Shown: positions 44,664-54,338 of the stretch, piece by piece
Layout of the letters: every line of letters begins with the position of its first letter
How positions within the stretch are numbered: the first letter of the stretch is position 1
Source: Deltaproteobacteria bacterium
GTDB taxonomy: Bacteria; Myxococcota_A; Polyangia; Haliangiales; Haliangiaceae
DNA: 58,952 bases
Reading direction: 5' to 3'
Assembly: GCA_025353585.1 (NCBI GenBank)
Contig: JANXOM010000281.1
Location: 1 to 58,952, forward strand
Translations under genes and position numbers: made by a program
Notes under the pieces: generated by a model
Told to the model about the DNA's origin: nothing
Seen by the model: the letters and a program-made list of their open reading frames with translations, nothing else
Database searches by the model: none

Positions 44664-45581
44664 CTACGGCAACGTCGCGGTGAGGCCGATGACGGCGATG
44701 CGGTCGACCTCGGTGTAGGCCGGCGCGTCGAGCTCCTCGCCGAACACGTCCGGATCGAGCTCGCGATAGCGCCACGTCGCCCCGCACGCGGCGAGGAGCG
44801 GCTCGACGGCGGCGCGGAAGACGTCCCGCCCGCCGCAGATCGGCGCGCCCGTGTAGAGGACGAGTCGCCCGCCGGGGGCGAGCCGAGCGAGCGCGTCGCG
44901 CACGATCCGGACGCCGAGGGCGATGCCGAGCTGGTCGCCGCCGTCGCGATAGGAGCGCGCCTGGGCGTCGACGAGGTAGGGCGGGTTACACACGACCAGG
45001 TCGAACGAGCCGGTGACCCCCGCGAGCACGTCGGCCTCGACGACCTCGGTGCGGTGCGTGACACCGGCGAGCTCGGCGTTGACGCGCGCGTACCCGAGCG
45101 CCCGGGGGTTGACGTCCGCCAGGACCAGCCGCTCGCAACGCGCCGCGAGCGCGAGGCCGCCGGCCCCGGCACCCGTGCCGACGTCCACCACGCGCCGGGC
45201 GGCCGTGACCTCGCGCCCGAGGAGCGCGCAGAAGCGATACGTGTCCGGACCGAAGAAGACGGCGTTCGCGTGGTCCGTCGGAAACGCCGAGTGCAAGTAC
45301 ATCGCGTCGCCGAGCGTCGAGAACCGGACGCGGCTCCGCAGCCGCTCGCCGCACGGCTCGAGGGCATCGGCGGCGCGCAGCGCGGCGAGCAGCGCGGGGC
45401 CGAAGAGCTCGGGCCGGGCCGGCCGACTCCAGCCGAACGCGTCGCGCAGGTCCTTCGCCTCCGACGCGCCCGCGCGCGCGTTCACGCGAGCGTGCGTCGC
45501 GGGGGTTGGCGTCACGAACTGGTACCCGCTCGCCGCGAGCATCCGAGCGACCTCCACGAGCGCGCGCTCGACCTCGGTCAC
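44664..45581 (-). CDS. Class I SAM methyltransferase, HemK/PrmC-like
   Basis: A 305-aa methyltransferase. SAM motif I is VVDVGTGAGAGGLALA and the catalytic NPPY is in DLVVCNPPYLVDAQ, the signature of N5-glutamine, N6-adenine and related N-methyltransferases. The N-terminal domain differs from PrmC, so a different substrate is likely. The GTG start lies 3 bp after the stop of the third sigma-54 regulator, so it is in an operon with it. Confidence 0.85.
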   Translation of the reverse strand: MTEVERALVEVARMLAASGYQFVTPTPATHARVNARAGASEAKDLRDAFGWSRPARPELFGPALLAALRAADALEPCGERLRSRVRFSTLGDAMYLHSAFPTDHANAVFFGPDTYRFCALLGREVTAARRVVDVGTGAGAGGLALAARCERLVLADVNPRALGYARVNAELAGVTHRTEVVEADVLAGVTGSFDLVVCNPPYLVDAQARSYRDGGDQLGIALGVRIVRDALARLAPGGRLVLYTGAPICGGRDVFRAAVEPLLAACGATWRYRELDPDVFGEELDAPAYTEVDRIAVIGLTATLP

Positions 45582-45584
45582 CGG

Positions 45585-47030
<1,446 letters not shown>

Positions 47031-47054
47031 GGACCTTCTCTCCGCCCCGGGCAA

Positions 47055-47070
47055 TGCGGTCAGCGTGCCA
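47055..47070 (-). promoter_or_regulatory. Sigma-54 promoter of the third response regulator
   Basis: On the minus strand tggcacgctgaccgca: perfect TGGCACG -24 element and GC of the -12 element at the exact 10-bp spacing. Predicted transcription start near 47044, leaving a 14-nt leader with a gagaagg ribosome site before the ATG. The gene it drives is itself a sigma-54 activator. Confidence 0.6.
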
Positions 47071-47235
47071 GCGCTAAGTTGCTGATCCGCCTCGGACGGT
47101 GGCGCTCGTATCAAAATCGCCCGTGCTCGATCGCTCACTCTGTGCGGCGACGCTCGCCGTTGCCAATGCGCGACAGATTCGCTCGAGGCACGTGGCGTGC
47201 AAACGCTCACCCGCGGCTGCGGTAGGCTCGGACGC

Positions 47236-47709
47236 ATGCGCATCCTCGCCCGTCTCGTCGCCGTCGGAGCCCTCCTGGGACTCGCCACCAGCGCCCGCGC
47301 CGACTTCACGCTCACCTGGTACGCGCACATGCACAGCGCCAAGGGGACCGAGTCCACGATGCGCACCACGATGACCGTGACCGGCACCAAGCTCCACTAC
47401 GTGTGGACCTACGAGGGGCCCGACGGCGACAAGCCGCGGAACACGAACGCGGATGTCACCGGCGACGTGAAGAACGACGCGGCGGTCGACCGGGCGCTCG
47501 CCGCGCTCGACAAGATCAAGGTGACCCCGAAGCTCGCGGACGCGGCCGCCAAGAATTTTACCGGCTGCCTGACGCGCGGCAAGGCGACCCGCTGCGAGTC
47601 GGCGCACGGCGAGGCCGGGACCCCGGGCTTGAAGGCGCTGGTCGACCTCAGCGCGGCCGTGCAGGAGAACATCGACGATCAGCGCGAGGCCATCCAGAAG
47701 AAGCGCTAA
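47236..47709 (+). CDS. Secreted protein of unknown function
   Basis: A 157-aa exported protein with signal peptide MRILARLVAVGALLGLATSARA. The mature part begins with DFTLTWYAHMHS and consists of beta-strands, then helices with two Cys (GCLTRGKATRCES). Family not recognised. An upstream ATG at 47197 would extend it by 13 residues. It precedes the 47722 gene by 12 bp and may share its transcript. Confidence 0.65.
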   Translation: MRILARLVAVGALLGLATSARADFTLTWYAHMHSAKGTESTMRTTMTVTGTKLHYVWTYEGPDGDKPRNTNADVTGDVKNDAAVDRALAALDKIKVTPKLADAAAKNFTGCLTRGKATRCESAHGEAGTPGLKALVDLSAAVQENIDDQREAIQKKR

Positions 47710-47721
47710 GCTCCGCGCGCC

Positions 47722-48222
47722 ATGGAGTTCGAGAAGCTCGTCCGCCCGCTCGTCGAGGCGTTCGTCCAGGAGTTCGAGGAAGCCCTGCGCGCGCAGCTCG
47801 AGGCGAGGCTGCTCGGCGGGGCCGCCCCGGCGCGCGCGGCGGCTCGCGGGCGGTCGCCGGCCGCGCCGCACGCCTTCGCGGTGCCCGATGCGCCGCCGGC
47901 CGCGAGCCAGTTGTCCCTCGACGCGGCGCCCGCGCCACCGGTGCCCGTGGTCGCCAAGCCCGAGCCGGTCGCGTCGGCGCCCAGCTCGGGCGGCCCGCGC
48001 GCGGATCCGACGATCGAGCGCATCCTCGCGTTCGTCGCCGACAACCAGGACCGCATGGACGAGGAGGGCGAGCCGCTCCGCATCCAGCCGGCGCTGATCG
48101 CCTCGCACCTCGGCCTCGCCCCGCCGCTCGTCAAGGCCGTCGTCGATCACCTCGTGACGACGCGGAAGCTCGAGCGCCGCGGCGCGGGCCGCGCCGCCTA
48201 TTACATGCGGTCCGCGGCCTAG
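47722..48222 (+). CDS. Uncharacterised protein with C-terminal winged-helix-like domain
   Basis: A 166-aa cytoplasmic protein. The N-terminal helix EFEKLVRPLVEAFVQEFEEAL is followed by a disordered Ala/Pro-rich linker and a compact C-terminal domain (IERILAFVADNQDR, PALIASHLGLAPPLVKAVVDHLVTTRKLERRG) that reads like a winged helix. A DNA-binding role is possible. Family not identified. Confidence 0.6.
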   Translation: MEFEKLVRPLVEAFVQEFEEALRAQLEARLLGGAAPARAAARGRSPAAPHAFAVPDAPPAASQLSLDAAPAPPVPVVAKPEPVASAPSSGGPRADPTIERILAFVADNQDRMDEEGEPLRIQPALIASHLGLAPPLVKAVVDHLVTTRKLERRGAGRAAYYMRSAA

Positions 48223-48298
48223 AACGCGTCCGCGTCGTGGACGAGCGGCTCGTCGCCGGTCGCGCGGCGGCGGCCCCCGTTCGAGGTATGCTGCCGGC

Positions 48299-48610
48299 AT
48301 GAAGTTTTCGCTGGCGGCCGCTGTGTTCGCGGCCTCCGTCCTGAGTGCTACGGGCTGCCGCAGCAAGACCGACAGCAAGCTCGATTCGTTGATGCCGCTG
48401 CTCGACCGGATGTGCGCGTGCCATGACAAGGCGTGCGGCACCGCCGTCGCCGGCGACTACCAGGCGTGGTTCCAGGTCAACGCGAACGACAAGTCAGGGG
48501 CGCTCGACAGCCGCCAGGCGGAGCGCTTCGATCAGATCGTGGGCGCGATGCAGGCGTGCCGCGAGAAGGCGGGCGGCCCCGGGTCGATGCTCGTCGACAC
48601 AACGCCGTAG
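48299..48610 (+). CDS. Small lipoprotein with a Cys-rich motif
   Basis: A 103-aa lipoprotein: signal peptide ending in SATGC lipobox, then KTDSKLDSLMPLLDRMCACHDKACG. The CACHDKAC motif could bind metal or form disulfides; it is not a CxxCH heme site. Unknown function. Confidence 0.6.
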   Translation: MKFSLAAAVFAASVLSATGCRSKTDSKLDSLMPLLDRMCACHDKACGTAVAGDYQAWFQVNANDKSGALDSRQAERFDQIVGAMQACREKAGGPGSMLVDTTP

Positions 48611-48674
48611 CGCGGTCCGATATTCCACCTGCATTCGACAGCATCTCGGCGCCCGTCGCGCGTTAGATCGAGTC

Positions 48675-49535
48675 ATGCGCACGCTCGCAGTCGTCCTCCT
48701 CACGCTGACCGTGGCCGGGTGTACGCGGGAGCTCGAGGAGCCGCCCGCCGCGCGCGCGCCCGCTCCGGCCGTCGCTCGCCGTCCGGTCGTGCCGCCGCCG
48801 CCGCCGGTCTCCCCGACCCCTCTGGCCCCGCCGGCGTACGAGCGCCACGGCGCGTTCCTCTCGAGCGACGGGATGGGCGCGCAGGATCCGGACGATGATC
48901 TGGTGATCATCACGGGCGGCCGCACCGTCTACGACGCCGACTTCCACACGATCTACTCCGCGGTCGTACAGCTCCGGAACGGCGTGCCGGGGTGGGGCCG
49001 GGAGCACGCGCGCGTCCTCACGGCCGACGAGGAGGCGGCGCTCGCTCCGCGGCTGACGGCGGCGCTCGCCGAGACGCCGGGCGACCATCGCCCGATCCCC
49101 GACCAGAGCGTCGGCATGCTCGTCTGGGCGGGCGCGGGGCCGGGCCACGCGCTCGCGGGCGTGGGCGGGTTCGACCCGGCGGGCCGCGCGCTGGCAAATG
49201 CGCTCGACGCCGATGCCGCCGTCAAGGTGCCGCGGCCCTCCGCCGGCCTGCCGCGCGCGAAGCTCCCCGCCGCGCTCCGCGCCAGCGCCCCGCAGCACGG
49301 CATCGTCGATCTGCTCCACCACCTGACGTACGACCGCGACGCGGGCACGATCACCGACGGGCTCACGACGAGCCGCGTCTCCGATGACGAGCGCGGTCAG
49401 CTCGTGGGGGCCATCGCGGCGGGTTGGGATGCGCCGGCGGGCGATGGCGTCGTGCTGCTCGATGGCGCGTCCGTTCGCCTGCTCGACGCGACGGCGCCGA
49501 TCGCCGCGCGTACGATCGCCGTCCTGCGGCACTGA
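48675..49535 (+). CDS. Lipoprotein of unknown function
   Basis: A 286-aa lipoprotein with lipobox TVAGC, a proline-rich linker (about 25-55) and a globular part with YERHGAFLSSDGM and a C-terminal VLLDGASVRLLDA segment. Family not recognised. ATG 48675 gives a complete signal peptide. Its TGA stop forms part of the hairpin of the dispersed repeat copy 2. Confidence 0.65.
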   Translation: MRTLAVVLLTLTVAGCTRELEEPPAARAPAPAVARRPVVPPPPPVSPTPLAPPAYERHGAFLSSDGMGAQDPDDDLVIITGGRTVYDADFHTIYSAVVQLRNGVPGWGREHARVLTADEEAALAPRLTAALAETPGDHRPIPDQSVGMLVWAGAGPGHALAGVGGFDPAGRALANALDADAAVKVPRPSAGLPRAKLPAALRASAPQHGIVDLLHHLTYDRDAGTITDGLTTSRVSDDERGQLVGAIAAGWDAPAGDGVVLLDGASVRLLDATAPIAARTIAVLRH

Positions 49536-49660
49536 GAACGCGCCCTCGCGGGCGTTCTCCTCTGGACAGGCGCCGGCGGCGGAGCCGACAAGCCGATCGA
49601 CAGAGACCGCGATTTATTCGCGGCACTGAGAACGCCTCCTCGCGGGCGTTCGCCTCCTGC
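49534..49660. repeat. Dispersed hairpin repeat, copy 2 plus partial tandem copy
   Basis: 49535-49623 aligns ungapped with 15600-15688 (about 11 differences in 89 bp). The first hairpin pairs GAGAACGC (49534-49541) with GCGTTCTC (49552-49559), a perfect 8-bp stem; relative to copy 1 one A-T pair is replaced by T-A, a compensatory change. A second stem is ccgcg/cgcgg around atttatt. From about 49618 the first part is repeated (cggcactgagaacgcctcc, hairpin 49630-49651). The whole lies between the convergent lipoprotein gene and the 49669 gene. Confidence 0.65.
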
Positions 49661-49668
49661 CGGCGCGC

Positions 49669-50148
49669 CTACGCCTCGGGCGTCAGCAGCTCGCCGACCG
49701 TCGCGATCAGCTCGTCGCCATGGTCTGGATCGATGTCCAGCGCCTCGCCGGCGTCCTCGACGAACGTCGCCTCGATCGGCGCGACGTCGAGGTCCGAGAT
49801 GGTCATCATGTAGGCGATCGCATAGCCGAGCGCGGCGCTGGGCTTGCCGACGAGGGCCGCCGCGATGTCGGCGAGCTTCGTCGTGCGCTCCTCCTCGTCG
49901 CTCGGGAGCGCTTCCTCGGGCGGCGCGGTGATGTCCGCCAGCGCGCAGACGTGCGCGATGATCTTCTCGAGGAACGCCATCTCCTCTTCGTCCTCGCGAT
50001 CATCGGCGTCGACGGCCAGGCGCGCGAGCCGCACGAGGGCGATGCCCTCGGGGGCCGTCAGCCGCGCGGGGACGTCCCCGTAGCTCGCCGCGGGCTTGCC
50101 GGCCGTGGCGTTGACGATGCTGCGGAAGGTCTTGGCGTCGAGATCCAT
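49669..50148 (-). CDS. Uncharacterised helical protein, TerB-like
   Basis: A 159-aa acidic soluble protein. Helices such as GIALVRLARLAVDADDREDEEEMAFLEKII resemble the EF-hand-free TerB/tellurite-resistance-like helical proteins with acidic residues, but no family can be fixed. The ATG at 50148 is chosen over 50202 because the leader before it is not conserved-looking. Confidence 0.55.
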   Translation of the reverse strand: MDLDAKTFRSIVNATAGKPAASYGDVPARLTAPEGIALVRLARLAVDADDREDEEEMAFLEKIIAHVCALADITAPPEEALPSDEEERTTKLADIAAALVGKPSAALGYAIAYMMTISDLDVAPIEATFVEDAGEALDIDPDHGDELIATVGELLTPEA

Positions 50149-50238
50149 GCGCCCCGAAGGTATCCCACTGCGCGCTCTGCCGCTCGTTGCCGAGGGGTTC
50201 ACGGTGCGCGCGGCGCGTCAGGCCGTACGCTGACCCGG

Positions 50239-50850
50239 GTGTGGTCCACGCGCGCGGTCGCCCTCCTCGTCGCCGTCCTCCTCGCCCTCGGTGGCTGCTC
50301 CTTCGTCGGCGGGCTCCGCGCCGGGCACGCGCAGGTCGCCGGCGGCCCGGCGACGTCCTGCTCGCCGGCCCTGCCGGTCCTCGACACGGCGGCGGCGGTC
50401 GTCGGGGCGGCGGTCGGCATCGCGGCGCTCGCGCAGGGCGGGCCGAAGAGCGTGACCGACCTCGGCGTGGCGGCCGATCGCGAGGTCGGCGGCATGTTCG
50501 CCATCAGCGGGGCCGTGCTCGCGGCCGCGTCGGCGGCGTACGGCTACTACGAGAACGCGACGTGCGAGGGCCGGGCAGAAGCGCCGGTGGCGCCGGTGGT
50601 GACGGACGCGGCGGCCCCCGGTGCGCCGGTCGCCGTGGCGGCGATCGCGCCCGCGTCCGAGGCCTCGGACCGGGAGCGCGCGTGGACGCTGACCGGGGTC
50701 GCGTCGACGGCGGCGAGCCTCGCCGACTGCGAGACGGTCCGCATGCTCGACGTGCAGGTCGCGCAGCTCGACGTCGACGCCCACGACACCGTCTTCGTCC
50801 GGGATCCGGCGATCGTGCGCTGCTTGATGGCGACCGACGGTTCGCCATGA
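50239..50850 (+). CDS. Lipoprotein of unknown function
   Basis: A 203-aa lipoprotein: VALLVAVLLALGGC lipobox, then two hydrophobic Ala/Gly-rich segments (DTAAAVVGAAVGIAALAQG and MFAISGAVLAAASAAYGYYE) that may be membrane helices, and a soluble C-terminus with DCETVRMLDVQVAQLD. Family not recognised. The start is GTG at 50239. Confidence 0.55.
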   Translation: MWSTRAVALLVAVLLALGGCSFVGGLRAGHAQVAGGPATSCSPALPVLDTAAAVVGAAVGIAALAQGGPKSVTDLGVAADREVGGMFAISGAVLAAASAAYGYYENATCEGRAEAPVAPVVTDAAAPGAPVAVAAIAPASEASDRERAWTLTGVASTAASLADCETVRMLDVQVAQLDVDAHDTVFVRDPAIVRCLMATDGSP

Positions 50851-50862
50851 TGGCGAGGGGGC

Positions 50863-51345
50863 CTACGGTGCGTCGACGAGCGTGCGCAGCCGGGGCGCGA
50901 TCTGCGCGACCGCGGCCTCGCCCTTGACCGAGCCGGCGATCTGCATCCCGCTCGCCTCGCCGTCGGCCGCGGGGAGCGCGAACAGCGGGATCATCGGCGC
51001 GGTGTAGCCCGCGGAGCGGAGCGCGTCGCCATCGCGGTCGGCGTCGAACACCACGAGGCGCACGTCGCCGAGCTCGCGGTCGAGCTCGCCGGCCGCCGCG
51101 GCGGCGTGGAAGTACCGGCACGGCTCGCACCACGCGGCGCCGACGTACACGACGAGCTTCTTGTGCTCGGCCGCGGCGCGCGGCACCAGCGGCGCGACGT
51201 ACGCGGCGATGTCCGCCGTCCCCGCCGGCGCGTCGACGAGCTCGAGCTTGCCGGCGACCTCGGCGCGGGAGGCCGGGGCCGCGGTCGTCCCCAGCTGGCA
51301 CGCGCCCACGTACACGACGAGCGCGAACACCTCGGACCGACGCAT
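50863..51345 (-). CDS. Thioredoxin-like lipoprotein
   Basis: A 160-aa thioredoxin-fold protein. The active site is AWCEPC (C73 and C76) after VVYVGA, and the cis-Pro region reads APMIPLF. The N-terminus ALVVYVGACQLG suggests a lipoprotein signal, so it likely acts in the periplasm on disulfides. It is followed downstream by nothing obviously related. Confidence 0.75.
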   Translation of the reverse strand: MRRSEVFALVVYVGACQLGTTAAPASRAEVAGKLELVDAPAGTADIAAYVAPLVPRAAAEHKKLVVYVGAAWCEPCRYFHAAAAAGELDRELGDVRLVVFDADRDGDALRSAGYTAPMIPLFALPAADGEASGMQIAGSVKGEAAVAQIAPRLRTLVDAP

Positions 51346-51376
51346 CGCGCGGACCGTAGCACGCGCGCCGCTCGGC

Positions 51377-52777
51377 TCACTCGATCAGGAACTGCTCGAC
51401 GTGGCCGTCCGGCAGCTCGTACTCGCTGATGGCGAGCGTCTTGTCGGTGTAGACGGCGCTGTAGTTGCGGAAGGTCATGCCGCCGCGCGAGCCGGTGCGA
51501 CCCTGGCGCACGTGCTTGCGCTCGCCGGCCGCGTGGATCGCCGCCTTGTACTCGGCGATCGCCTCGGGCGTGAAGTACGCGTTGGCGTTCGCGGTGAGCA
51601 GGGCGCGATCGAGGTCGCCGCGGGCGAGCCCGTCGAGCAGCGCGGCGATCCGCTTGTCAGCATCGGCGGCGGGCGTCTGCGACCGGATCAGCTCGTCGAC
51701 CACGCGGTCCGCGATCGTGCTCGCCGCGCCGCTCGCGTCCTGGTTCGTGAGCACGGCGACGGCGATCCGGTGCTCGGGCAGGATCACGTTCGCGGCCACG
51801 AAGCCGGAGACCTCGCCGCCATGGCCGAGCCGCCGCTCGCCGGCCGACATCGCGACGTTCGTGCCGAGGCCGTAGTGCGTGGCCACCCCGTTGGCGAGCA
51901 CCTGGTCCGTCTCGAGCGCGCGGTAGGAGGCCGGTGACATCAGCGACTGGTCGATCATCGAGATGTCCCACTTCGCCAGATCCTCGGCGGTCATCGCGAG
52001 CTCGCCGGCGGCGTACATCCAGCCGGGACCCTCGTGCGGCGCGGGGTGCGTGGGCCCGCCCGCGCGGCGGAAGGTCCCCTGCGCGTCGGCGGCGGTGAGC
52101 GCGGCGGCGTCGGTGTTCACCGCGGTCGTCATGCCGAGCTTGTCGAGGAGGCGCGTCTTGACGAGCTCGTAGAGCGGCAGGCCGGACACCTTCTCGCAGA
52201 TGAGGCCGGCGATGACGTAGTTCGTGTTACTGTACTGCCACTGCGTACCGGGCTCGAAGTCGAGCGGTACCTTCGCCCAGCGCGCCAGGATCGCGTCGGC
52301 GGCGATCGGCTTCTCCCACTCCGGGACGATGTAGTCCTGGGGCGCGTAGTCGCGATAGCCGGACGTGTGCGTCAGGATCTGGCGGATCGTGATCTGGTCC
52401 CCGCGCGTGAGCCCGGGGACGTAGGTGCCGACCGGATCGTCGAGCGTGAGCTTGCCGTCCTGGGCGAGGAGCAGGATCGCCGCGGCGGTGAACTGCTTGC
52501 TGATCGAGCCGATGCTGTAGCGCATCGCCGGCGTGGCCGGCACCTTCGGCTCGACGCGTCCGTCGCCATAGGCGTGGACGTAGAGGATCTTGCCGTCGCG
52601 CACGGCGGCGACGGACGCGCTCGGCACGTGGGTCTCGGCGAGGACCTCCTTGGCGATGGCATCGATGGACGCGGGCACGTCCGCGGGGTCGGGCGCCGGC
52701 GCCGGCGGCTCCGTGGCCGCCTCGTGCGAACAGGCGGAACACGCGAGCGCGAGGACAAGGGCGACCCGGGGCGACAT
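51377..52777 (-). CDS. Serine hydrolase of the beta-lactamase family (class C/DD-peptidase-like)
   Basis: A 466-aa lipoprotein (lipobox LACSAC). The serine beta-lactamase motifs are present: SISK (S91, K94), YSNTNY and the LGHGGEVSG third motif (HGG variant of KTG). These occur in EstB/AmpH-type hydrolases and DD-peptidases. A C-terminal domain of about 120 residues follows, possibly involved in ligand binding. Substrate not known. The start is at 52777; the upstream ATG (52831) adds a basic leader. Confidence 0.85.
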   Translation of the reverse strand: MSPRVALVLALACSACSHEAATEPPAPAPDPADVPASIDAIAKEVLAETHVPSASVAAVRDGKILYVHAYGDGRVEPKVPATPAMRYSIGSISKQFTAAAILLLAQDGKLTLDDPVGTYVPGLTRGDQITIRQILTHTSGYRDYAPQDYIVPEWEKPIAADAILARWAKVPLDFEPGTQWQYSNTNYVIAGLICEKVSGLPLYELVKTRLLDKLGMTTAVNTDAAALTAADAQGTFRRAGGPTHPAPHEGPGWMYAAGELAMTAEDLAKWDISMIDQSLMSPASYRALETDQVLANGVATHYGLGTNVAMSAGERRLGHGGEVSGFVAANVILPEHRIAVAVLTNQDASGAASTIADRVVDELIRSQTPAADADKRIAALLDGLARGDLDRALLTANANAYFTPEAIAEYKAAIHAAGERKHVRQGRTGSRGGMTFRNYSAVYTDKTLAISEYELPDGHVEQFLIE

Positions 52778-52815
52778 GGGTCGGAGCTTCGCATGGGGCG
52801 GCTGTCGTCTGGCCG

Positions 52816-54237
52816 CTACCTTTGCGGCCACGGAACGTGCGTCTTACCGGCCCCCGGGGCGCTCCGAATGACCCGACCCGACCCGGCGCGCCGCCGCCGC
52901 CGCAGGGCGATCCCCACGAGCGCGCCGAGCGCGAGCCCGCCCGCGCCGCCGCGGCCGCCGGCCTCGCAGCATCCGCCGCCACCGCCGCCGTCATCACCGC
53001 CGCCGCTGCCGCCCGCGTCTGCGCCGCCACCGCCCGTGCCGTCCCCGCCGGCCGGCGCCACGTTGCCGAATTCGTACGCGCCGACGTCGAGGGTCCCGAC
53101 CGCGGCGCGGCCCTCGCCGGACGTCGGCTGGACGTACTGCTGGACGGGCGTGAGCGGCATAGCGGGCGCGGTCGGCGCGGTCGGCGCGTCGCTGCCGGCG
53201 TCGATCGCGGGCGAGCCCGAGCCGAGGTGGTAGTCGAAGCCCGCCTGATCGACGAAGCCCGGCGTCGTCGTCATCACGTTCGCCGTCATCGCCGCGACCA
53301 CGCCGCCCGAGGTCAGCGTGCCCGCCCCGACGAACAGGTTGTTGACGAGCACGAGCTGCGCGTCGCTCTGCGTCGTGCGCACGAACGTCGCCGGCCCGGA
53401 GGACTCGCTGACCAGCGTGTTGTTGACCAGGTAGAGGTGCGACGCGGGCGTCTGCGTGCCGTCGCCGTCGCCGAACGAGATCATGATCGTCTGCCCGCCC
53501 ACGCGCTGCTGGACGAGGTTCCCGATCACGTACGCCTCGCCCCCCTCCGGCATGTTGAGCTCGTAGCTCGAGTGCGTGTCCTCGGCCGTGATCCGGTTGT
53601 AGAGGACGAAGTTGTGCTTCGCGCGCGACTTGAACAGGTGCCCGATGTCCCCGCCATCGGGGCACAGCGCGTGGCTCCAGTTCGCCTGGAACGTGACGCT
53701 GTCGACCTCGCCGAAGTACACGCTGTGCGTGAAGCCGACGTCGCCGCGCCCGTTGTCGACGAACTCGTTGCGCTCGATGATGGCCGTGTTGTCGGGAAAG
53801 TCGCCGCCGAGGATGCCGTCCTCGTTGCTGCGGAAGATGCAATCGCGCACGGCGAGCGTGCCGTCGCCCTCCCAGCGCAACCCCGCGCCGTTTTGATCCG
53901 AGACGGCCGCGCCGCGCAGCTCGACGTTCTCGACGGCGAAGTTCGCGCCGACCGCGTCGAGGATGCCCTTGCCGTTGTCGATCGCGAGGCCCGTCATGTC
54001 GAGGACGGGCCGCTCCCCGACGCCGACCACCGTGATGTTCGCGTGCGTGATCTTGACGGCCTCGTGGTAGGTGCCGCCGTGGATCGCGATCGTGTCGCCG
54101 TCGGTGGAGGCGGCGACCGCGTCGGCGAGCGTGGTGTACGTTTGCCCGACGCCGACCGTCAGCGTGCTCGCCGCCGCCACCGCCGGCGCCGCGAGGCCGA
54201 CCACGATCGCCACCGCGAACCGCGTGTTGCTTCCCAT
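52816..54237 (-). CDS. Secreted right-handed beta-helix protein with MYXO-CTERM-like tail
   Basis: A 473-aa exported protein. Signal peptide MGSNTRFAVAIVVGLAAPAVA, then a parallel beta-helix (TYTTLADAVAASTDGDTIAI, GGTYHEAVKI, repeated NxxV/IxxN turns) up to about residue 350. A Gly-rich linker leads to GCCEAGG, a hydrophobic helix (GLALGALVGIAL) and RRRRR, the layout of the MYXO-CTERM sorting signal of Myxococcota. Unlike a standard signal, 22 further residues follow the Arg run. It would be displayed on the cell surface; the helix part may bind or cut polysaccharide. Confidence 0.8.
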   Translation of the reverse strand: MGSNTRFAVAIVVGLAAPAVAAASTLTVGVGQTYTTLADAVAASTDGDTIAIHGGTYHEAVKITHANITVVGVGERPVLDMTGLAIDNGKGILDAVGANFAVENVELRGAAVSDQNGAGLRWEGDGTLAVRDCIFRSNEDGILGGDFPDNTAIIERNEFVDNGRGDVGFTHSVYFGEVDSVTFQANWSHALCPDGGDIGHLFKSRAKHNFVLYNRITAEDTHSSYELNMPEGGEAYVIGNLVQQRVGGQTIMISFGDGDGTQTPASHLYLVNNTLVSESSGPATFVRTTQSDAQLVLVNNLFVGAGTLTSGGVVAAMTANVMTTTPGFVDQAGFDYHLGSGSPAIDAGSDAPTAPTAPAMPLTPVQQYVQPTSGEGRAAVGTLDVGAYEFGNVAPAGGDGTGGGGADAGGSGGGDDGGGGGGCCEAGGRGGAGGLALGALVGIALRRRRRAGSGRVIRSAPGAGKTHVPWPQR

Positions 54238-54338
54238 CGCCCCCAGCGTACCAGCGGTCGCGATGAAGACCTGACGAGCGCGACGGTTTCGGGCATTCTA
54301 GGCGCTTGCCGGGCCCCGGACGCGCCGACGCCGATCCG

